Positions 56,508 to 64,000 of a stretch of DNA of 64,000 nucleotides are shown here, one piece after another. The DNA is from Arctopsyche grandis (Eukaryota > Arthropoda > Insecta > Trichoptera > Hydropsychidae): contig NC_135364.1 of assembly GCF_051622035.1 (NCBI RefSeq), positions 21,231,001 through 21,295,000 on the forward strand. The letters run 5' to 3'. Position 1 is the stretch's first letter. Each line of letters begins with the position of its first letter. The notes beneath the pieces are model-generated. The model saw only the letters and a list, made by a program, of their open reading frames with translations. It was not told the DNA's origin and did no database searches. Made by a program: the position numbers and the translations under genes.

Positions 56508-57758
56508 CCAGAATTATTCCAGCATCTTCTATCTTAAAATTCAGTACAAATTCCAAAACGGACATACATTATCTGTGCACCAAGTCATCGATATATGTAC
56601 ATACATGACAGCAGTGGCAGATCAAGTAAAGGGGGGGGGGGCAGGTGGATTTGAAATTTGAGGCCCCCACTTCAGTTAAAAAATGCTATCATCGTTTTTA
56701 TAAGGCATTTATTAGTTTTACTTTGCCTTTTGGTCTGACACTATTTCCTGCATTCTTCCGATCGGTATGACACTTTGCCATTTTGCGCGGTTTGTTTACC
56801 ATGCTTTTCATGATTTTACAAAACCATATTTTTTTTATTTATTTACTATATGTATGTACTTGAAACACTAGCAGTTTTTGGAATAAAATAGGTACTTTTA
56901 AAATACTGTGTAAAATAGGTAGTAATTTCATTTATTCTTGGCTTACGAACGTATTGTAGACAATGATAATAATTTGTATGTAAGTTGTAAGATTTGGGAG
57001 CAAAGATCCATTTCGGGGCCCCCAAGCTCACGTTGATTTTCAATGTATGATAAACCGCCGCTATATGACAGTATAAATGAATAAACAATATTTCAGATTC
57101 ATTATATTCAAGAGTGGAAAATCTTGGAAAACCGTTTCCTACTATTTATTTTTTTATATATACAATTTTAGCTATTAGCTAATTTAAAAAAAAATACATC
57201 TTAAAAACTTAACTCTAAAATTTTATATTTAACTTATATGTATGTACTGTCTCTCACAGAGGTGTCTCCTCGCACTTCGCAAGATTGCATGGTCTAAGAA
57301 GACCTAATGCATTATACATGAGCACACCCCTGTGAAAAACAACCCCGGCTGTTTTCCTTTTTACTTATTCTACTAATTTGTCCTCATTTCTAGTATAAAA
57401 ACTATGTATGTACATCTCTATTCCTTAACTTCTGACCTAACTTATAAACTATGCTACATAACACAAAAAAATTTTTAGACCATTATGTTCCGGCACTGGC
57501 TGAATTTCAACACGTTAAAACTCAATCGAGTACACTTCGTGCGAAGATTTCGAGCTCTGCCTCGATTCTGTGTGAACCAGAACTCAAAAGAGACGAGCCG
57601 AAGCGAGCCGTCCACTTGCGGCGAAAGTGTCGCAAATTTCTTCCACGAACGAATTTACAAATTTCGAAGTTGAGGCGCGTGTAGTGCGGTAGCCGTCGGC
57701 TGTTTAAAAAAAATAAAAAAGCAAAAATAAAATTAAAAAAGAGGACCTCCCGTAATTT

Positions 57759-57908
57759 ATGGCTGTGGTTCTCCGATCACCACAAAATCCGACGGCCGGA
57801 GGACCGACACCGGGAGGGCCGGTTTATTGCCTTTTTATTGCACCCGTTTTGAATAGGCTCGAACGCTTAAACGCCGACATTAAAGCTCCACCAGTAAATT
57901 CCTTCCCA
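57759..57908 (+). CDS. Candidate first coding exon, short
   Basis: ATG opens MAVVLRSPQNPTAGGPTPGG, then PVYCLFIAPVLNRLERLNAD and IKAPP, followed by a GTAAAT donor-like site (57909). Upstream 57480-57700 is GC-richer than average and could be a 5' leader. Unrecognised. If read through, the frame stops at 57929-57931 after 57 codons. Confidence 0.3.
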
Positions 57909-58568
57909 TGTCTTCCAGGTGATATACGGTGATATATCCGAGATGTCCACCTAAAGAGCCATAACCCATCGACACTTGCAGAATTCGAGATAGAGATAAG
58001 AACCAAGTCTCCAAACAGAAGAAAGAAACATATCCCCGAAACATTAAAACGCTCACAATTGTTCAGTGAATCCCCTGTAATAATGCTGCGTACGGACCAA
58101 ACCAACGACGATTTTGGTCCAACGTTTTAACCAGCAGGATAAAACCAGTAGCGTACAAAATATCGAAATAAAAATTAAATTTAAAAATTGAAATCAAATA
58201 TCAAAATTAAAATATTATTATTATATTAAAATTAAATTCAAATATCAAAATAAAATTATAATCAATATATTAAATTTAAAACAAAATATTGAAAGTTAAA
58301 ACAGAACATGCCCAATTTAAATAAATTTTCGAGATTGACCTAAAATTAGATCATCAACAATCACATACAGGTAATCCTCGACTTTTGTTTGTCGAAGATG
58401 TTTTGACTTACGTAGATACGCACTAAGATCGAAAAAAAAAATCAAAGAATTATTATTTTTACTTCCCCGTAATGCGCAGTTACTGAGAATATATCATGTG
58501 TTAGTATGGGTGACCGAGTGATGGTCCCAACCCGACACGTTGTCGGTTTATCAAACGAAATTTTTTTA

Positions 58569-58717
58569 GTCTTCAATTGTTTCTCTCGTCGAAATAAATC
58601 AATTAATTAAATCATTTCAGAGGTAAATTTTATCGGATAATGTCTTCAATTGTTTCTCTCATCGAAATAAATCAAATAATTAAATCCATCTCAGAGGTAA
58701 AATTTATCGGATAATGT
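58569..58717. repeat. Tandem duplication of a 73-bp unit
   Basis: Two adjacent copies starting GTCTTCAATTGTTTCTCTC and ending ATCGGATAAT at 58569-58641 and 58642-58717, differing at a few sites. Confidence 0.8.
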
Positions 58718-58808
58718 GTGATTATTAATTTTATTTCGACGAAAGAAAAAAAACCCTTTGAAAAATCACCGACATTTTTTTTGTTAAATATTTCATTCGA
58801 CGGCGAAA

Positions 58809-59275
58809 CACAGTAGTGTATCGTGACGACTCATAAGAAACAATAACAAGGTTTTTTTCGCTCGTAATTATAATATTTCTCTGGTTGTAATGCGTATCGT
58901 CGTAATTCAAAACATCGTTGTAATTCAAAACATCAACGATGATCTAATTTTAGCTCAATCTCGCTCGTTAGCTTAATTTTGATATTTAATTTAAATTTTT
59001 TTATTTAATTTTTATTTCGATATTTTGTACGCTACTGGTTTTAAAAGTTGGCCCAAAATCGTCGTTGGTTAAATATTTCCGAAGAGGGAAACACAGTAGT
59101 GTATCGTGATGACTTATAAGAAACAATAACAAGGTTTTTTTCGCTCGTAATTATAATATTTCTCTGGTTGTAATGCGTATCGTCGTAATTCAAAACATTG
59201 TTGTAATTCAAAACATCAACGATGATCTAATTTTAGCTCAATCTCGCTCGTTAGCTTAATTTTGATATTTAATCC
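58809..59275. repeat. Two 180-bp direct repeats plus an inverted flank
   Basis: 58809-58987 and 59090-59272 are near-identical (ACACAGTAGTGTATCGTGA ... TTAATTTTGATATTTAAT). The spacer 58990-59065 is an inverted copy of 58105-58200 (ACCAGTAGCGTACAAAATAT). The whole 58.1-59.3 kb block looks like a rearranged element with ends near ACCAACGACGATTTTGG. Confidence 0.7.
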
Positions 59276-60650
59276 CCCCCCCTTTTTCCTTACTAAAAAA
59301 AAGGTTGTATCCTAATATTGATAGTTCAAATATTTATAAAAAAAATCAAATAATAATTAACAAATATTCTTACTTATTGAAATTATGATGTATTTTCTTA
59401 TATTTTATAAAAACTATAATGCATCCTCTTCAACATCTTTCATTTTGCAAAACCCGTGTTAACAGCAACATTTCCTTTTAGCAATGCTAAAACGATGTAC
59501 ATACATATGTATACAGTGGCGGACTGGCCATACAAGCGAACATGCCCGATGGCATGTGGGCCCCACTATCTGTTAGAAAATATGGGCCCTCAGTAAAATT
59601 AAATAACTTTTTAACTATTTCACGTGTGTTAAAATTTATAGGATATTGCACTTTGGGACCTAAAGTTTGGGCATTTCAACAAAACAAATTTCTTACGATA
59701 TACATCCCACTTCTGGTTAATTAAATTTAATGATTTTTTTTATTATATTTTCATCACATTGATACAAGGAATTATACATAAAATCGTGAAGAGCAGACAT
59801 ATTTAAAGTGTATGTACGTATGTACATAGATAAAGTGAAAAGAAAGTAGAAAGTCGGTAGAAATTAAGTTAATTGATAGTTTTTTAGTGACTCAGTTTGA
59901 TGGTCGATTTTTGTTGACCATGTGAAGATTTTTGTAAAAAAATTTTCGCCTGCGGCGCTTTTTTCTCTTTTTACATAATATTTTTTTATAATTATTTTTT
60001 CAAAAATAAGCTTATTTTTTTCATATTTTATAACTCCATAAGGTGTATGCAAATAATATTTTCCATTTTTATTCCGATATAAAAAAGATTTTTTGAAAAA
60101 AAATTCAGTTTGACCAATCTTTGCCTGACCCCCCCCCCCCCCCCCCCAAGAAAAATCTGAAATGACGTCCCTTATTGCTTTTTACCGAAAGTAAAAGCCG
60201 CTTTTATGCCGCATTATTTAATGATGAATTCTATTTACCTAGGACAAGGGTTAAAACGAAATATACAATGTAATTTATGGATCTATTTTGCTTTTGCCAT
60301 TTTTCTTGTACCTAAATTTGTTTATTCCCATTTTTGAAAATTTTATTTATTTTTTGCCCTTGATTTTTAGCGTGATGGAAAGAAGAAAATTTTGTTATAT
60401 GGGGGGGGGGGGACAAATTTTTTTAACCCTGGGTGGGGCCCCCTTTGACTCCTGGCATGCACTGATTTCAGTCCCAGTCCGCCACTGTATGTATACATAC
60501 ATATTTCATAAAACTATCAAATTTTAACATGTGAATTTAGAGATGACTATTCTTTTAAGCTGAGTTCCCTCATTGTCAAGTGCGTATGCTCAATACTTCA
60601 AAGAATGTTTTCTTTCGAAGTTTTGGGTGTTTTTAGATAAAAAAAAACGT
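59276..60650. repeat. Dispersed repeat (inverse of 21370-21760), split by a hAT
   Basis: 59276-59505 and 60496-60650 together are the complement of 21370-21760 (GTTGTATCCTAATATTGATAG, AGCAATGCTAAAAC, TTTAGAGATGACTA, TTTTGGGTGTTTTTAGATAA). Confidence 0.68.
59514..60487. mobile_element. hAT element (974 bp) with perfect TSD
   Basis: Inverted ends CAGTGGCGGACTGG / CCAGTCCGCCACTG and perfect 8-bp flanks TATGTATA (59506-59513, 60488-60495). The flanks lie in a TATG repeat, which weakens them slightly. GGGCCCC-rich subterminal regions and long homopolymers (C at about 60129-60147, G at about 60402-60412) occur. No transposase readable. Confidence 0.78.
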
Positions 60651-60654
60651 CAAT

Positions 60655-60885
60655 AAATTGAAACATCATAGAGATATCTATGGATAAATTTGACAAACAT
60701 TTTATAAATCAGCAAATTTGAAATGCCGAAAACTCGAACTTTTAGAGAATTATTTCTCTTCTTATGACAAGGTTGCCAATTTGTTGGAACCGTTTCAATG
60801 AAGTCAAATAAATCGGCAAACTCCGATAGGAAAGGATCGACCTTGGAGTCACATATCCAAGATCTGGTCACCAAGTGCGTTATTA
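60655..60885 (-). mobile_element. tRNA-derived SINE body
   Basis: Complement of 62310-62600 without the nested insert: ATGATGTTTCAA end, TTCGAGTTTTCGGCATTTC, CTTGGAGTCACATATCCAAG. The tRNA head is missing beyond 60880. Confidence 0.72.
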
Positions 60886-60896
60886 CTAGAGGTAGG

Positions 60897-61024
60897 ATAG
60901 TCACAGTGCTATCCATTGTTCCATTGTTGTAAATCCTTTGTAAATAAAAAAAGGTTCGGCAAAGCTTTAACAATACATTTACAACCTTTGAACAATACGC
61001 GGCACCTTCTGGGTCCGGTGACTA
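60897..61024. mobile_element. hAT MITE (128 bp) with perfect TSD
   Basis: TAGAGGTAGGATAGTCAC ... GTCCGGTGACTA flanked by GTTATTAC at 60889-60896 and 61025-61032. Confidence 0.85.
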
Positions 61025-61029
61025 GTTAT

Positions 61030-61170
61030 TACGCATGCAATTCCCGTTCCCGTTCCCGTTTCTCGGACATGCATACAACAAATCCTTAAATGTCCATCGT
61101 CATCAGTTCAGTGGTTTAGGAGCCTATTCGAGACAGACAAACATTGATTTTTATATATGTATATAGATAA
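61030..61170 (+). repeat. Dispersed repeat, ACTAGCTGAA class, 3' part
   Basis: ACGCATGCAATTCCCGTTCC then GGTTTAGGAGCCTATTCGAG as at 42740-43010. The MITE above inserted into or next to its 5' side. Confidence 0.5.
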
Positions 61171-61189
61171 AAATGCTAATTATAATAAA

Positions 61190-61270
61190 CTTGTCTAGGA
61201 CGGCGCATTGGGGTCTTCCTGTCAAGCCTTCCTGGTATATATCTATTTAAAAATAAATAAATAAATATAT
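61190..61270 (+). mobile_element. SINE/LINE 3' tail with hairpin
   Basis: CTAGGACGGC (61195-61204), loop GCATTGGGGTCTTCCTGTCAA, GCCTTCCTGG (61226-61235), then an (AATA)n tail to about 61268. Two stem pairs are broken. Confidence 0.6.
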
Positions 61271-61354
61271 ACATACAAGAAAACATTTCATCCAAATTTT
61301 ATTCAGTATTCGAAACTTTTACCTAACATTGCATCTTATCCACTTTTCTTACAG

Positions 61355-61607
61355 TGCGACATACATACAATGTGTAATCATGTTTTCAAAGTCCCGATTG
61401 AAATCGTTCGTTGGTTCCATTGTCCGCCATATGGAAGAATGGTCTTTCACCGTACCAAATCTCGAAAAGAAGCTGTTCCTCCGACAATTGATTCGTCATC
61501 GGTTTGACAGTCGCTGGTCACACTGGGTGGCGCAAAGCCTCACAATGGCTACCGGCGATATGTCGAAGCCGCACACGTACAAACACAATACAATTCAGAA
61601 TGTATAA
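61355..61607 (+). CDS. Candidate terminal coding exon, unrecognised
   Basis: A strong acceptor (CCACTTTTCTTACAG) is followed by an 84-codon frame containing ATG at 61380 (MFSKSRLKSFVGSIVRHMEE, WSFTVPNLEKKLFLRQLIRH, DSRWSHWVAQSL) and a stop. Composition with several Trp and Arg residues is unlike AT-driven noise. No domain recognised; earlier exons were not found between the surrounding transposons. The best single-exon candidate outside the transporter pair. Confidence 0.42.
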
Positions 61608-61609
61608 AA

Positions 61610-62225
61610 TAATTGAAAGGTTACGGTGGTTTTATTACTTTTTTATGTTGGCTCATTTTAACGACCGGTGTACGTGTGCCGCTTCCGTGCGAAAAATATA
61701 CGTGCAAACTGCATATTTGTGTGTCCAGTCGGCCATCTATCAAACCATGAATGTCTATTCGGTATGTTTTCAATACATTCAGTGATAAAAATTTTAATTA
61801 TGTTTGAAAAATTTGTATTCAAGTGGATTTATGCGAATAAGGAAACTGCGAGCCGTGAAATTTAATAAGTACGTAGTTATAATAAAACATTTATTGATAC
61901 TGAATGCTGACTGTGAAATTTTCGAAAGCAAAAGCAATAAAATTTTTATGCGTATATATGTACATACATAAAGGTACTTTGTGGTTTTATTCAATGAAAT
62001 CAAATTATAGGTTCCGAATAGATTTAATTATAATTTTAAACGGCGCTTATCAAAATATATATACAAGATTGATATTTACATATATAAAAAAAATAATTCG
62101 TTTTAGTCGAAAATTCTTTATTGCTTTTAACGAAAAATATTGACGTGGCATCGAAACATGTATAATATTTAGCCTCAATCTATATGAACTCATTATTTTT
62201 TTTTATACATATGTATGTATATAGC
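61610..62225. other. AT-rich sequence, nothing recognised
   Basis: Short overlapping frames only; could be the 3' UTR of the preceding candidate exon. Confidence 0.3.
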
Positions 62226-62227
62226 AG

Positions 62228-62735
62228 AAGCATATGTAGATCCATGGTTAACATATAATGCTTTCAACTGTGTGGTCACGGGTTCAATCCCTGGCAGCGC
62301 TGCTGGCCAGATCTTGGATATGTGACTCCAAGGTCGATCCTTTCCTAACAGAGTTTTCCGATTTATCTGACTTCATTGAAACGGTTCCAACAAATTGGCA
62401 ACCTTGTCATAAGAAGAGAAATAATTCTCTAAAAATTCGAGTTTTCGGCATTTCAAATTTGCTGATTTATTTATTTATTTTATTCTAAACAGACCATTGT
62501 GGCATAACAGGAATTCCTAAAGCGCCACAATGGTCAAAAAATATAGCACAAAAAAAACAAAAATTTATAAAATGTTTGTCAAATTTATCCATAGATATCT
62601 CTATGATGTTCTGTAAAATTGCTCTATAAATTGTATATCGATGTTTATAATTGGCCAGAAAAGTGCATTGGGGTTTACCTGTTAGGCCTTCCTGGCATAA
62701 TATATATGTACGTATAAAAATAAAATAATTTTGAC
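62228..62735 (+). mobile_element. tRNA-derived SINE, full length, with nested insertion
   Basis: Head with A-box-like ATCCATGGTTAACATATAATG and B box GGTTCAATCCC; body CTTGGATATGTGACTCCAAG, GAAACGGTTCCAACAAATTG; 3' part CTATAAATTGTATATCGATG; hairpin 62655-62695 (CCAGAAAAGTGC / AGGCCTTCCTGG) and an A-rich tail. A LINE tail (62465-62578) is inserted in the middle. This copy defines the family's layout. Confidence 0.82.
62465..62578 (-). mobile_element. LINE 3' tail with perfect 12-bp hairpin, nested in the SINE
   Basis: TTTATTTATTTATTTTATT tail complement, stem GACCATTGTGGC (62492-62503) / GCCACAATGGTC (62524-62535), loop ATAACAGGAATTCCTAAAGC. ATTTATAAAATG-like sequence resumes the SINE on the right. 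Confidence 0.75.
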
Positions 62736-62804
62736 CTGCTTATATTTCTATAAGTTCGTCAAATTTTCGGTATTTTTTTATTATAAAAAGATTTTCTTAG
62801 CTTC

Positions 62805-63075
62805 GCTTCGCCTATCAGTGACAATATTTCCTAAATTCTTTCGATCAATTTGAAACTCTGCCATTTTGCGAGGTTTGGCAGCCGACAGAGATTTCAATTG
62901 CTTACGCTAATTCGATGGTAAAAAATAATCGTAATAAACACGTTCAAGAATGTAAAAATTTTGGAGACAGCTATCTAGCCTGTAGCCTTAAATGTTTGAC
63001 TTTCCGCCTCGCACCCACTCATTTTGTAAGATTTTAATTGTTTAAGCGCCTATAACTTTATCTTTTTCACACTAT
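62805..63075. repeat. Dispersed repeat C, copy 2
   Basis: See 56035-56285. Here CGCCTATAACTTTATC continues uninterrupted, giving the empty site for the MITE-like insertion at 56280. Confidence 0.6.
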
Positions 63076-63079
63076 ATCT

Positions 63080-63690
63080 AATAAACTTTGCATTATAGGC
63101 ACTCATTATCTCTCATATATATTTTTGCTTCACTAATAGGTTATATAATCAATCTTAAAATGTTTATATTATTTATGTTCGAATTTAAGCTACATACTCA
63201 GAGAAGCTCTCAACGACATTCATTTTAAAAAAAATGACGGAATCATGAAAAAAATGACGATTTTCTTAACAAATAGCGTGTGAGCGTGTAACGCTCTGAG
63301 GTAAATTGAGTTTCTGGTAAATGGCGACTATGAATTTTCGTTAATTATTCAAAACTTATCATTATCAACCCAATTAAACTGCATTAGGTGAATATTGAGT
63401 GTTTATTTATTTTTAAAACTATTCTAAAAAATACAATATATAATAAATGTTAAAATAATAGCTTTTCTAAACTATTCTAAAGCTATTTTTTCGAATCTAT
63501 TCTAAAAAAATGAAAAGACGTAACTCACAAAGATCCACTTTATAAATAGATCCACAGAAATAAATAGACAGGCTGGAGGCACCGAACATTGTTCAAAATC
63601 GATGGTTTCCTTAATACGACGCAAGTTTTCCGCTAAGTCCATTGATGGAAATCCAAATTTCACATTTTTCACTCCAGCCTAATGCACGTA
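63080..63690. other. No recognised feature
   Basis: AT-rich. AGCTATTTTTTCGAATCTAT-type direct repeats near 63455-63510 only. Confidence 0.3.
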
Positions 63691-63699
63691 CCTTATATG

Positions 63700-63985
63700 C
63701 ATTTAATACATCCTCCAAAATAACAAGAAAAACGCTGAATACATACATATAAGCATTCCCATACCCAAACAATCAAACTGCGCAAAGTTGAAAAAGTTCT
63801 ACAGTGATGTGAAGAGGAATAAAAATACACGAAAGAAACAGACGTATTCAAAAATTAGCCCCATAAGTCGAACAGCAGCTACGACAAGCAAGCACGTTAC
63901 AAATGAAGCAACGAACATTCACATATTGCATAGTCTGATAAACATCACTAATTTGTTTGATTTTGAAGAATTTGTCGGAAAATAA
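63700..63985 (+). CDS. Weak candidate coding exon near the window end
   Basis: An open frame without ATG: ...PIPKQSNCAKLKKFYSDVKR, Lys/Thr-rich middle, ending LINITNLFDFEEFVGK and a stop. About 90 codons in AT-rich DNA is longer than expected, but no motif or clear acceptor supports it. Confidence 0.22.
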
Positions 63986-64000
63986 TGAGGCAGCCAAGCC

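Noticed and set aside
56613..57010. Possible hAT starting CAGTGGCAGATCAAG with G-rich run
   Set aside because: A right end is not identifiable; only the subterminal GGCCCCC-type sequence resembles the element at 59514.

Overview
The window looks like AT-rich insect nuclear DNA. The evidence is a pair of intron-containing sugar transporters of the insect trehalose-transporter (Tret1-like) type, short GT-AG introns of about 70-90 bp, and a dense mixture of insect-type transposable elements (RTE, jockey and CR1/L2-like LINEs, tRNA-derived SINEs, hAT, piggyBac-like and foldback elements). Short palindromic ACATATGT/ACATACAT tracts are scattered throughout. The order cannot be fixed from the sequence alone. 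I found no rRNA, canonical tRNA gene, CRISPR array or recognisable virus.

Region 1 (about 290-8410) holds the only two complete protein genes I can reconstruct: tandem, same-strand paralogues of the major facilitator superfamily (294-4217 and 5199-8312). Each has eight coding exons with all seven introns at matching positions and phases. The predicted proteins are 553 and 557 residues. Both keep the family's structural motifs, but the sugar-contacting positions in TM7 and TM10 are changed in the same way in both. Intron 1 of the first gene carries a THAP zinc-finger exon remnant. Intron 2 of the second gene carries a jockey LINE tail with a clear 10-bp target duplication.

Region 2 (about 9.2-31.9 kb) is mainly nested transposons. 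There are two adjacent foldback elements (9.9-10.6 kb); a 1.55-kb hAT with a transposase remnant (14.96-16.5 kb) containing a jockey LINE that contains a hAT MITE; a second jockey/MITE pair (17.3-18.3 kb); a 2.46-kb hAT (24.46-26.92 kb) containing a second hAT, which itself holds a CR1/L2-like LINE and a MITE; a jockey LINE interrupted twice by one TAA-flanked element (28-29.2 kb); and a 313-bp foldback element (31.6-31.9 kb).

Region 3 (about 33-64 kb) is scattered RTE LINE 3' ends on both strands, SINEs, hAT MITEs, a TTAA-flanked piggyBac-like element (52.8-53.4 kb) and several dispersed repeats. Long stretches in between show nothing recognisable. A few isolated open frames with protein-like composition (20.5, 34.4, 36.7, 42.3, 54.4, 57.8 and 61.4 kb) may be exons of large genes whose other exons lie in or beyond the window. 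I do not recognise them and score them low.

The most interesting pattern is a hairpin found at the 3' ends of many SINE and LINE copies. The loop is conserved while the two stem strands change together between copies and families. Second is the strict 8-bp target-site preference of the hAT MITE family.
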